Shown here: piece by piece, positions 29,859 through 37,591 of the stretch | Position numbering within the stretch: position 1 is the first letter of the stretch | How the letters are laid out: the number at the start of each line of letters is the position of its first letter | DNA from: Streptomyces sp. CC208A | GTDB lineage: Bacteria > Actinomycetota > Actinomycetes > Streptomycetales > Streptomycetaceae | Reading direction: 5' to 3' | Assembly: GCF_030010625.1 (NCBI RefSeq) | Contig: NZ_JASCXN010000027.1 | Location: forward strand, 1-64,000 | DNA length: 64,000 nucleotides | The notes under the pieces: model-generated | Databases searched by the model: none | What the model saw: the letters and a program-made list of their open reading frames with translations, nothing else | What the model was told of the DNA's origin: nothing | Made by a program: the position numbers and the translations under genes

Positions 29859-29896
29859 GTACTCCCTGGGGAGTACGGGGTGCGCCGGGGGAGTAC
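29859..29896. promoter_or_regulatory. GTACTCCC/GGGAGTAC palindrome plus a third half-site
   Basis: GTACTCCC (29859-29866) and GGGAGTAC (29869-29876) form a perfect inverted repeat with a two-base spacer. A further GGGGAGTAC lies at 29888-29896, about two helical turns from the first. Such boxes are typical of operators. They lie 120-160 bases before the chimeric ORF. TAGCGT at 29943 may be a -10. Confidence 0.5.
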
Positions 29897-30017
29897 GCGT
29901 GGGTGTCGGCAGACGGGGGACGCCCGAGGCGGCGCCCGTTCCTAGCGTGGAGGGCGTCGGGTGGAGACGCCGCCCGGCGCCGCTCCGGCGGCTCCCCCTT
30001 CCGTCAGGAGGCTCCCC

Positions 30018-31037
30018 GTGCGGACCCTTTCCCCCGCCCCGTCGTCCTCTTCCCCCTCCACCGCCCGGCCTTCCGGCACCGCCGGCACGGACCGCCGGGC
30101 GCGGCTCGGCTCCCGGGCCGTCCTGGCCGCGGCCGGCACCGCCGTGGTGGCCATCGCCGCCGCCGACCTGCTCAACCCGGGGTACAGCCCGGTCACCGAG
30201 GTGATCAGCCGGTACGTGAACGGCCCCGCGGGCTGGCTGATCACCACGGCGCTGTTCCTGATCGCGGGTGCCTCCGGCCACCTCGGGGCCCGGCTGCCGT
30301 ACGCGGTGCAGACCGTGCCGCGCGGGCTCGCCGACGCCCTGCTGGTCGCCGCGGACTTCATCGGCGGCCGGCGCGTCGCCCTGGTCCTCGGCGACAACGT
30401 CTTTCACGCCCCCGGGCTGCCGAAGCTGATGCGCCGCGAGATCGCGGGACTCGACGGCTGCACCCTCTTCGGCAGCCGCGTCCCCGATCCGCACCGCTAC
30501 GGCGTCGCCGCGCCAGCCCCGGACGGCAGCCTCCTCGGCCTGGAGGAGAAGCCCGCGGTCCCGCGCAGCGACCTCGCCGTCACCGGCCTCTGCCTCTACG
30601 ACAACGAGGCCGTACGGTACGCGGCCGGGCTGACCCCCTCGGCCCGCGGCGAACTGGAGATCACCGATCTCAACCGGCGTTTCCTCGCCGAGGGCCGGGC
30701 CCGGCTGGTCCCGGTGGGGCCCGGCACCACCTGGATGGACGCGGGGACGCCGGACAGCCTCCTGGACGCGGGCGTCTTCGCCCGCCGGCTCCACCGACGC
30801 GGCGTCCCCTTCCCCACCCTGGAGGACGCGGCCCGCACCTCCGGCTTCCTGCCCGAGGAGCTGCCGGTGGCGGCCGACGCGCGCGTCCGACCCCGCCGGA
30901 CGGGCCGGGGGAGCCCGTCGGCCGACAGTTCTCGTGCGATCCTCCGAAGGCTCTGCGGCGAGCCTCGGAGGATTCGCCCGGGACCGGTAGGGGTACCAGC
31001 GTGGGACAATGAACTACGTGCTTTTTCCCCTGGCTGA
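30018..31037 (+). pseudogene. Chimeric ORF: DUF998-like membrane start fused to an N-truncated glucose-1-phosphate thymidylyltransferase
   Basis: An intact 339-codon frame with AGGAGG 6 bases before its GTG. Residues about 33-88 match the first part of a DUF998-type membrane protein (AADLLNPGYSPVTEVISRYV, then a transmembrane stretch). At about residue 90 (nt 30275-30295) the sequence switches to RmlA: YAVQTVPRGLADALLVAADF, LVLGDNVFH, GVAAP, LEEKP, VTGLCLYDN, ARGELEITDLNRRFL. The first 80 or so residues of RmlA, with the nucleotide-binding GGxGTRL loop, are missing, and so is the rest of DUF998. The last 55 residues run through a terminator-like hairpin and match nothing. It looks like a deletion fusion and is probably not a working transferase. 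Confidence 0.75.
30939..30973 (+). terminator. Hairpin inside the 3' tail of the chimeric ORF
   Basis: ATCCTCCGA-A-GGCT pairs with AGCC-TCGGAGGAT (13 bp, one bulged A, eight-base loop). It lies about 105 bases before the guaB1 start. It looks like the native terminator of the rml fragment, suggesting that the last codons of the open frame are not ancestral coding sequence. Confidence 0.55.
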
Positions 31038-31077
31038 AATGCCTAGGGGCCGATCCGAACGACTGGGATGTCAGCAC

Positions 31078-32520
31078 GTGCGTTTCCTCAATGACGTCAA
31101 GCCGCCGTACGACCTCACGTACGACGATGTGTTCATGGTGCCGAGCCGCTCCGCCGTCGGCTCCCGCCAGGCCGTGGACCTCTCCGCCCCCGACGGCACC
31201 GGTACGACGATCCCGCTGGTCGTCGCCAACATGACCGCGATCGCCGGCCGCCGCATGGCCGAGACCGTCGCCCGCCGTGGCGGCCTCGTCGTCATCCCCC
31301 AGGACATCCCGATCGAGGTCGTCACCGAGGTCATCTCCTGGGTGAAGGGCCGCCACCTGGTCCTCGACACGCCGATCGTGCTGGAGCCGCACCAGACCGT
31401 CGCCGACGCCCTCGCGCTGCTGCCCAAGCGGGCGCACGAGGCCGGTGTCGTCGTCGACGAGCACCGCCGCCCGGTGGGTGTCGTCACCGACGCCGACCTG
31501 ACCGGCGTGGACCGCTTCACCCAGCTCGCCGAGGTCATGTCCAAGGACCTGCTCCTCCTCGACGCGGACATCGACCCCCGCGAGGCGTTCAACGTCCTCG
31601 ACGGCGCCAACCGCCGCTACGCCCCCGCCGTCGACGCCGACGGCAAGCTGGCCGGCATCCTCACCCGCAAGGGCGCCCTGCGCGCCACCCTGTACACCCC
31701 GGCCGTGGACGCCAACGGCAGGCTGCGGATCGCCGCCGCCGTCGGCATCAACGGCGACGTGGCGGGCAAGGCCAAGCAGCTGCTCGACGCGGGCGTCGAC
31801 ACGCTCGTCATCGACACCGCGCACGGCCACCAGGAGTCGATGGTCTCCGCCATCCGGACCGTCCGGGCGCTCGACCCGCAGGTCCCGATCGTCGCGGGCA
31901 ACATCGTCGCCGCCGAGGGCGTCAAGGACCTCATCGAGGCCGGCGCGGACATCATCAAGGTCGGTGTCGGCCCCGGCGCCATGTGCACCACCCGCATGAT
32001 GACCGGCGTGGGCCGCCCGCAGTTCTCCGCCGTCATGGAGTGCGCCGCCGAGGCGAAGAAGTACGGCAAGCACGTCTGGGCCGACGGTGGCGTGCGGCAC
32101 CCGCGCGACGTCGCCATGGCGCTCGCCGCCGGCGCGTCCAACGTGATGATCGGCTCCTGGTTCGCCGGGACGTACGAGTCCCCCGGCGACCTCCAGCACG
32201 ACGCGCAGGGCCGCGCCTACAAGGAGTCCTTCGGCATGGCCTCGGCCCGCGCGGTGCGCAACCGCACGAGCGACGAGTCCGCGTACGACCGGGCCCGCAA
32301 GGCGCTGTTCGAGGAGGGCATCTCGACCTCCCGGATGTTCCTCGACCCGGCCCGCCCGGGCGTCGAGGACCTGATCGACTCGATCATCGCGGGCGTGCGC
32401 TCCTCGTGCACCTACGCGGGCGCGAGCAACCTCGCGGAGTTCGAGGAGAAGGCGGTCGTCGGGATCCAGTCCGCCGCGGGCTACGCCGAGGGCAAGCCCC
32501 TCCACGCCAGCTGGAGCTGA
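31078..32520 (+). CDS. guaB1: GuaB1-type GMP reductase (IMP dehydrogenase family) with CBS domains
   Basis: A 480-residue IMPDH/GMPR-fold protein. The barrel is interrupted near residues 95-210 by two CBS motifs (DALALLPKRAHEAGVVVDEHRR, VLDGANRRYAPAVDADGK). The active-site loop is GVGPGAMCTTRMMTGVGRPQ with the nucleophilic cysteine. The flap region reads YKESFGMASARAV rather than the Arg-Tyr flap of true IMP dehydrogenases, and the mycobacterial GuaB1 group has been shown to be GMP reductases. GMP to IMP conversion is therefore the better guess. The GTG at 31078 gives MRFLNDVKPPYDLTYDDV; upstream in-frame codons have no ribosome site. Confidence 0.88.
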   Translation: MRFLNDVKPPYDLTYDDVFMVPSRSAVGSRQAVDLSAPDGTGTTIPLVVANMTAIAGRRMAETVARRGGLVVIPQDIPIEVVTEVISWVKGRHLVLDTPIVLEPHQTVADALALLPKRAHEAGVVVDEHRRPVGVVTDADLTGVDRFTQLAEVMSKDLLLLDADIDPREAFNVLDGANRRYAPAVDADGKLAGILTRKGALRATLYTPAVDANGRLRIAAAVGINGDVAGKAKQLLDAGVDTLVIDTAHGHQESMVSAIRTVRALDPQVPIVAGNIVAAEGVKDLIEAGADIIKVGVGPGAMCTTRMMTGVGRPQFSAVMECAAEAKKYGKHVWADGGVRHPRDVAMALAAGASNVMIGSWFAGTYESPGDLQHDAQGRAYKESFGMASARAVRNRTSDESAYDRARKALFEEGISTSRMFLDPARPGVEDLIDSIIAGVRSSCTYAGASNLAEFEEKAVVGIQSAAGYAEGKPLHASWS

Positions 32521-32537
32521 CCCCCTCCTTTCCGGTG

Positions 32538-32580
32538 CGAACGCCGGCGGGGCCGAGTCCTTCGGCCCCGCCGGCGTTCG
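32538..32580 (+). terminator. Terminator after guaB1
   Basis: CGAACGCCGGCGGGGCCGA and its exact complement form a 19-bp stem with a five-base loop, 18 bases after the stop. Confidence 0.9.
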
Positions 32581-32631
32581 GCGTGTCAGGCCCCGTTCGA
32601 CGTCCGCCGCCGGGGGCGTTCTGATCGGAGC

Positions 32632-33059
32632 ATGGGCCGCGGCGAGGACCGGGGGCCGAAGGGCGGCGCCACCGCGACGAGGGCCGCGGCGTGCTGCGCC
32701 CGGCTCACGGGCATCGGGTTCGGCGTGCCCTGCGCGTACGGGCTCGTGCACTTCGCCCGCCACGGCGAGGTCTGGACCTTCCTGGGCTTCCCCGCATACG
32801 GCGGGGGCCCCTTCGAGCGGATCGGGCTGAGGACCGGCGTGCCGCTGCTCGGCGGGTTCCTGGTGGTCTGCGGGGCGGAGGCGGTCACCGGTCTGCCGCT
32901 GTGGCGCCGTCGCCGGGCCGCCCGTTCCCCCGCCCTCGGGCTCCTGCCCGCCGAGGTGGCGTTCTGGACGGGCTTCGCGCTGCCCTGGGGCTTCGTCCTG
33001 GGCGCCGCCGCACCGCACTCGTCCTCGTGGGCCGGGACGGCCGTGGGGAGGCGCGGTAG
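32632..33059 (+). CDS. Small membrane protein, probably frameshifted near its end
   Basis: The frame opened at 32632 encodes about 125 residues with three hydrophobic stretches (LTGIGFGVPCAYGLVHF, VPLLGGFLVVCGAEAV, LLPAEVAFWTGFALPWGFVL). It then continues as non-conserved Arg/Ser-rich sequence to 33414, overlapping the opposite hydrolase gene by 337 bases. In another frame the segment from about 33003 reads RRRTALVLVGRDGRGEAR and stops at 33059, just before the hydrolase stop. A one-base deletion near 33000, natural or from assembly, is the simplest explanation. The function is unknown. Confidence 0.6.
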
Positions 33060-33077
33060 CGGCGCCCGCGCCGCGCG

Positions 33078-34082
33078 TCACCCGCGGGAACACGGGACGA
33101 AGCCCGCCTCCCGCAGCGCCCCCGCCACCGCCGCCGCGATCCGCGCGTGGCCGCGGTCGTTGGGGTGCAGGCCGTCCGCGAGGTCCTCCGGGGCGAGCAG
33201 CGGGCCGCCGGGGAGCAGGGTGAGCCGTCCGTCGCCCGCCGCGGCCAGGTCCCGTACGGCGGCCTCCATCGCCGCCCGCAGCTCGCTGAGCGTGGCGCCC
33301 AGGGCGTTGCCGGTGTGCTCGGCCGCCGGGCGCAGGACGGGGGAGAGGAGCAGCAGCGGGGTGTCCGGGTGGCCGCGGCGCACCAGGGTGAGGAACGCCC
33401 GGGTGGTCTCGTAGAGCAGCGAAGCCGAACAGGGCGCGGCCGCCCAGCAGTTGGTGCCGAACGCGAGGGTGATCAGCTCGCCCGGCAGCCGGGAGAGCTG
33501 CTCCGCGAGGGGGAGCTCGCCGCGCGCCCCGCCCGCGTAGCCGAGGTTGACCGGATCGAGGCCCAGCGCGCGGCCGGCCACCGCGGGCCAGGAGTGCGCG
33601 GGGCGGGTGGACCACCAGCCCTCGGTGATCGAGTCGCCGTGGACCAGCCAGCGGGGCTTCCGGGGCGTGGGGACCAGGGACCCGCCGACGGCCCGCAGGG
33701 CGCGTACGACGGGCGCCTGGGCCTCCGGCAGGTGGACGGTGAACTCCCCGTCGCCCGGCGGGAGTCGGAGCCGTACCGTGGCCTCCTCCGCTGGCTCCGC
33801 GAAGACCTCCCGGACGCACCGTCCGCCCTGCCAGAGGGCGAACGCGTGCCGCAGCGCCCGCAGTTCGTCCCCTGCCGCCGGAACGGCCGCCCGGTAGCGC
33901 AGTTCCACGGCCGTCGTGCCCGGCTCCGCCAGGAACTCCACCCGCACCCCGATCGGCAGTGCGGCCCGCTCCGCGATGTCCCACGGCAGCCGGTCCAGGT
34001 CCTCGGGGTCGGCGCGGACCGGGCGGTCGCCGTCCCACCACGCCGTGCCGCGCAGAAAGGGTCCGGGCTCCAGCCAGCTCAC
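33078..34082 (-). CDS. SGNH/GDSL-type hydrolase
   Basis: A 334-residue protein with an N-terminal beta-sandwich-like domain (VRVEFLAEPGTTAVELRYRA) and a C-terminal SGNH esterase domain. The nucleophile serine is in WLVHGDSITEGWW, the oxyanion residues in YAGGARGE and AFGTNCW, and the Asp-His pair in DGLHPNDRGH. No signal peptide is evident, so a cytoplasmic esterase or deacetylase is possible; the substrate is unknown. The GTG at 34082 was chosen because GGAGG lies 6 bases upstream. The open frame continues into the 22-bp repeats, which cannot be coding. Confidence 0.85.
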   Translation of the reverse strand: MSWLEPGPFLRGTAWWDGDRPVRADPEDLDRLPWDIAERAALPIGVRVEFLAEPGTTAVELRYRAAVPAAGDELRALRHAFALWQGGRCVREVFAEPAEEATVRLRLPPGDGEFTVHLPEAQAPVVRALRAVGGSLVPTPRKPRWLVHGDSITEGWWSTRPAHSWPAVAGRALGLDPVNLGYAGGARGELPLAEQLSRLPGELITLAFGTNCWAAAPCSASLLYETTRAFLTLVRRGHPDTPLLLLSPVLRPAAEHTGNALGATLSELRAAMEAAVRDLAAAGDGRLTLLPGGPLLAPEDLADGLHPNDRGHARIAAAVAGALREAGFVPCSRG

Positions 34083-34148
34083 GCGACACCTCCGATCGGC
34101 CGCGTGCAGGGTGGTCCCGCGGGGCCGAGGAGTCAAGACGCGCGCGCC

Positions 34149-34258
34149 GGATCCGGCCCGTCCCCGATGCGGATCGGGGTCGTTCCCGAAGCGGATCCGG
34201 CCCGTCCCCCACGTGGATCCGGCCTGCCTCCGACAGAGGTCCTTCCCGTCCCCGATGT
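34149..34258. repeat. Five tandem 22-bp repeats, iteron-like
   Basis: Five contiguous units of exactly 22 bp start at 34149, 34171, 34193, 34215 and 34237. Their consensus is close to GGATCCGGCCCGTCCCCGAT followed by two variable bases. Units 1 and 3 are most alike, 2 and 5 most diverged. The period is two DNA turns and not a multiple of three, so all units face one side of the helix and cannot keep a reading frame. They lie in the 432-base gap between the SGNH hydrolase and the permease, 67 bases upstream of the hydrolase start. Confidence 0.85.
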
Positions 34259-34276
34259 GTCGATTCATGCGGGGGC

Positions 34277-34371
34277 GCGCAATGTTTCCCCGTCCGGGCC
34301 CGAAGTGCGCAATGATCATCCGCCACTGCGCAACAACACTGCATTACGGATGCGAATCTGGGCGCTAGGCT
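34277..34371 (+). promoter_or_regulatory. Promoter of the permease-asnC unit with three GCGCAA boxes
   Basis: GCGCAATG at 34277, GCGCAATG at 34307 and GCGCAACA at 34328 lie upstream of a promoter read as TTACGG (34344-34349), a 16-base spacer and TAGGCT (34366-34371). With a start near 34378 the boxes sit at about -101, -71 and -50, typical activator positions and close to helical phase. The same arrangement occurs before davA. The rest of the leader to 34514 shows no further structure. Confidence 0.55.
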
Positions 34372-34514
34372 CATCCCTCGTACCAGGAGTGGCGGGAACC
34401 GCCTGCTCGGCGGACTTCCTGCCCCCGTGGGCCGCATCGGCGTGCCCGCGCGTCCGGCACGAGGTCCGTCGCCGTCCCCGTCCCACCGACAGGCAGCGAT
34501 AAGGAGCCTCCGCA

Positions 34515-36002
34515 GTGCTGGATCACGGCGCAGCCCCACCGGTCGACCCCGCGACCGTCCGCAAGACCTCCGGGCTTTCCGCCCTCACCCGTCGTAAGCC
34601 GGTAGAAGCCCTGGTCGCCGAGGGTGGCCAGGGCGAGGGCGGTACCCTCCGCCGCTCGCTCACGATGTGGCAGCTGACCATGATCAGCATCGGTGCGACG
34701 CTCGGCACCGGCATCTTCGTCGTCCTCGGCGAGGCGACCCCGCTGGCCGGCCCCGCCGTCGCGATCTCCTTCGTCATCGCGGGCCTCACCGCCCTCTTCT
34801 CGGCGCTCTCCTACGCCGAGCTGGCCGGCTCCATACCGGTCTCCGGCTCCTCGTACTCGTATGCGTACGCAACGATGGGCGAACTCATCGCCTGGGTCTG
34901 CGGCTGGTGCCTGGTCCTGGAGTACGGCGTCTCGGTCTCCGCGGTGGCGGTCGGCTGGGGCGAGTACCTCAACGAGCTGCTCGACGGCACCATCGGGGTG
35001 ACCATCCCCGAGGCCTTCTCCGCGCCGCTCGGCGAGGGCGGTTTCATCAACCTCCCGGCCCTCGTCGTGGTCCTCCTCGCCATGGTCTTCCTGATGGGCG
35101 GCGCCAAGGAGAGCGCCCGCATCAACACGATCATGGTCGCGGTGAAGATCGTCACGCTGCTGCTCTTCATCGGCATCGGCTTCCTGGGCATCAAGGCGGG
35201 CAACTACGCCCCGCTCGCCCCGCTCGGCGTCACCGGCATCAGCGCCGCCGCGGCCACGCTGTTCTTCTCGTACATCGGCTTCGACGCCGCCTCCACCGCC
35301 GGTGAGGAGGCCAAGAACCCGAAGAAGGACCTGCCGCGCGCGATCATGCTCTCCCTGGTGATCGTCACCGTCCTCTACTGCCTGGTCGCCCTGGTCGCCG
35401 TCGGCGCCATGCCGTGGCAGGACTTCGAGGGCACCGAGGCGGCCCTCGCCCAGATCATGAAGGACGTCACCGGGCAGAGCTTCTGGGGCGTCGTGCTCGC
35501 GGCGGGCGCGGTCGTCGCCATCGCCAGCGTCGTCTTCGCCGTCCTCTACGGCCAGACCCGCATCCTCTTCGCGATGTCCCGCGACGGCCTGGTGCCCAAG
35601 GTCTTCGCGAAGGTCGACCCGAAGACCGGCGCGCCGCGCGCCAACACCGTGATCGTCTCGCTCTTCTGCGGCACCCTCGCCGCGTTCATCCCCCTGGGCG
35701 AACTGGCCAACGCCACCAGCATCGGCACGCTCTTCGCCTTCGCCCTGGTCAACGTCGCCGTCGTGGTCCTGCGCTACACGCGCCCCGAGATGAACCGCAC
35801 CTTCAAGGTGATGCTCTTCCCGGTCACGCCGATCCTCGGCTTCCTCTTCTGCGCGTACAACATGTACAGCCTTCCGCTCATCACCTGGCTGTGGTTCGGC
35901 GGCTGGATGATCGCGGGTCTCGTGTTCTACTTCCTGTACGGCATGCGCCGCTCCCGACTGGCCGCGGCTCCGGCCCCGGCCGAGGCACCCGCAGAGAAGT
36001 GA
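34515..36002 (+). CDS. APC-family cationic amino-acid permease
   Basis: A 495-residue integral membrane transporter of the amino acid/polyamine/organocation family, closest in look to the CAT-type cationic amino-acid carriers. About 12 hydrophobic segments follow a 45-residue cytoplasmic N-terminus. Signature stretches are ISIGATLGTGIFVVLGE (helix 1), SYSYAYATMGELIAWVCGW, FFSYIGFDAASTAGEEAKNP and RILFAMSRDGLVPKVF. The GTG has AAGGAG 8 bases upstream. It is followed after ten bases by asnC and lies next to lysine-degrading genes, so lysine uptake is a reasonable inference. Confidence 0.9.
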   Translation: MLDHGAAPPVDPATVRKTSGLSALTRRKPVEALVAEGGQGEGGTLRRSLTMWQLTMISIGATLGTGIFVVLGEATPLAGPAVAISFVIAGLTALFSALSYAELAGSIPVSGSSYSYAYATMGELIAWVCGWCLVLEYGVSVSAVAVGWGEYLNELLDGTIGVTIPEAFSAPLGEGGFINLPALVVVLLAMVFLMGGAKESARINTIMVAVKIVTLLLFIGIGFLGIKAGNYAPLAPLGVTGISAAAATLFFSYIGFDAASTAGEEAKNPKKDLPRAIMLSLVIVTVLYCLVALVAVGAMPWQDFEGTEAALAQIMKDVTGQSFWGVVLAAGAVVAIASVVFAVLYGQTRILFAMSRDGLVPKVFAKVDPKTGAPRANTVIVSLFCGTLAAFIPLGELANATSIGTLFAFALVNVAVVVLRYTRPEMNRTFKVMLFPVTPILGFLFCAYNMYSLPLITWLWFGGWMIAGLVFYFLYGMRRSRLAAAPAPAEAPAEK

Positions 36003-36012
36003 TCCACCCGTA

Positions 36013-36468
36013 GTGCGACTCAACGACCTCGACGAACGCATCGTCCACGCCCTCGCGGAAGACGCCCGCCGCAGCTACGCCGACATCGGCTCGCTCGTCG
36101 GCCTCTCCGCGCCCGCCGTGAAGCGGCGTGTGGACCGGCTCCGGGCCGAGGGCGCCATCACCGGCTTCACCGTACGGGTGGACCCGGCGGCGCTCGGCTG
36201 GGAGACCGAGGGCTTCGTCGAGATCTACTGCCGCCACAACACCTCGCCGGACGACATCCGGCGAGGTCTGGAGCGGTACCCCGAGGTGGTGTCCGCGTCG
36301 ACCGTCACCGGTGACGCGGACGCCGTCGTCCAGGTCTTCGCCTCCGACATGCGCCACTTCGAGCGCGTCCTGGAGCGGATCGCGGGCGAGCCCTTCGTGG
36401 AGCGCACCAAGTCCGTCCTGGTGCTCTCGCCGCTGCTGCGGCGCTTCTCCTCGGGCTCGCCCGCCTGA
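36013..36468 (+). CDS. Lrp/AsnC-family transcriptional regulator
   Basis: A 151-residue regulator with an N-terminal winged helix-turn-helix (LDERIVHALAEDARRSYADIGSLVGLSAPAVKRRVDRLRAEGAI) and a C-terminal RAM amino-acid-binding domain (VVSASTVTGDADAVVQVFASDM). It is in an operon with the permease. Its location between the permease and davAB, with matching boxes in both promoters, makes it the likely lysine-responsive activator of the module. A 24-bp hairpin ends the transcript. Confidence 0.92.
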   Translation: MRLNDLDERIVHALAEDARRSYADIGSLVGLSAPAVKRRVDRLRAEGAITGFTVRVDPAALGWETEGFVEIYCRHNTSPDDIRRGLERYPEVVSASTVTGDADAVVQVFASDMRHFERVLERIAGEPFVERTKSVLVLSPLLRRFSSGSPA

Positions 36469-36480
36469 CGGGACCCTCCG

Positions 36481-36541
36481 CCGGGCCGGAGCCGTACACC
36501 CTTCGCGATCACCGCCGGAAGGGCGTACGGCTCCGGCCCGG
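36481..36541 (+). terminator. Terminator after the Lrp/AsnC gene
   Basis: A 24-bp stem with one A-C mismatch runs from CCGGGCCGGAGCCGTAC at 36481 to its complement ending at 36541, with a 13-base loop. It separates the permease operon from the davA promoter. Confidence 0.85.
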
Positions 36542-36578
36542 TGCTGGTCATGGGGGGTGTACGGCCCCGGTCCGACCG

Positions 36579-36678
36579 TGCGCAACGAATCGCCGCCCAG
36601 GCCGGACATCGCGCAACGGTTCGACGGTCGGTCCGCAACGGTCCCGTCTTGTCCGGGCCGAGCACGGAACCGTACCGT
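36579..36678 (+). promoter_or_regulatory. davA promoter with three GCGCAA-type boxes
   Basis: GCGCAACG at 36580, GCGCAACG at 36611 and CCGCAACG at 36634 precede a promoter read as TTGTCC (36649-36654), an 18-base spacer and TACCGT (36673-36678). With a start near 36685 the boxes lie at about -105, -74 and -51. This mirrors the permease promoter, which suggests one activator controls both. Confidence 0.55.
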
Positions 36679-36734
36679 TTTGAACGTCTCCCGAAGACGC
36701 CCCTCCCTCCCCTCCGGCCCCACGAGGACTCACC

Positions 36735-37541
36735 ATGCCCGCGCTGCGCACCGCCCTGCTCCAGAGCTCCGGCCGGCTCGGTGACGTCTCCGCCAACCTC
36801 GCGATCCTCGACGAGGCCGCCGGCCGGGCCGCGGCCGCCGGAGCGGGCCTGCTGCTCGCCCCCGAGCTCTTCCTCACCGGCTACGCCATCGGCGCCGACA
36901 TCGCCCGTCTGGCCGAACCGGCCGACGGCCCCTCCGCCCGCGTGGTCGCGGAGATCGCCGCCCGCCACGGCGTGGCCGTCGCCTACGGCTACCCCGAGCG
37001 CGACACCGAGCAGCACGGCGTGATCTACAACTCCGCCCGGCTCTTCGGCGCCGACGGCGCCCCGCTCGCCCACTACCGCAAGACCCACCTCTTCGGCGAC
37101 TTCGAGCTGAAGTGGTTCACCCCCGGCGACCAGCCCCTCGTCCAGGCCAGGCTCGGCGACCTCACCGTCGGCCTGATGATCTGCTACGACGTCGAGTTCC
37201 CCGAGAACGTACGGGCGCAGGCGCTGGCCGGCACGGACCTCCTCCTCGTGCCGACCGCGCTCATGCACCCCGCCGAGATCGTCCCCGAGTCGGTCGTCCC
37301 GGTGCGCGCCTTCGAGAACCAGCTCTACATCGCGTACGCCAACCGCGCCGGCGCCGAGGGCGACTTCGAGTTCGTCGGCCTCTCCGTGCTCGCCGGCCCC
37401 GACGGCACCGCCAGGGCCCGCGCCGGACGGGGCGAGGACCTGGTCGTCGGCGACGTCGACCCCGGCTTCCTGGCGGCCTCCCGCGCGGAGAACCCCTACC
37501 TCCGCGACCGCAGGCCGGGCCTCTACGGATCCCTCGTCTGA
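36735..37541 (+). CDS. davA: 5-aminovaleramide amidohydrolase (delta-aminovaleramidase), nitrilase superfamily
   Basis: Predicted to hydrolyse 5-aminovaleramide to 5-aminovalerate and ammonia. The 268-residue length is that of DavA. The Glu-Lys-Cys triad of the carbon-nitrogen hydrolases reads Glu44 (LLAPELFLTGY), Lys116 (YRKTHLFG) and Cys150 (GLMICYDVEFPENVR). GYPERD and SVVPVRAFENQLY are further DavA-like stretches. The identification rests on resemblance to Pseudomonas DavA and on the adjoining DavB-like gene, 50 bases downstream. Other omega-amidase activities remain possible. Confidence 0.82.
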   Translation: MPALRTALLQSSGRLGDVSANLAILDEAAGRAAAAGAGLLLAPELFLTGYAIGADIARLAEPADGPSARVVAEIAARHGVAVAYGYPERDTEQHGVIYNSARLFGADGAPLAHYRKTHLFGDFELKWFTPGDQPLVQARLGDLTVGLMICYDVEFPENVRAQALAGTDLLLVPTALMHPAEIVPESVVPVRAFENQLYIAYANRAGAEGDFEFVGLSVLAGPDGTARARAGRGEDLVVGDVDPGFLAASRAENPYLRDRRPGLYGSLV

Positions 37542-37591
37542 GCCGCCCCTTCTCTTCCCGCCCCACCCCCCGTGCAAGGAGTCCGTACCCC

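Noticed and set aside
34149..34258. CRISPR-like array
   Set aside because: The 22-bp units are contiguous with no unique spacers and there are no cas genes.
30670..34539. A 1289-codon minus-strand open frame
   Set aside because: It runs through guaB1 in antisense, the SGNH gene in a wrong frame and the 22-bp repeats. The product is Arg/Gly/Ala-rich with no domain.
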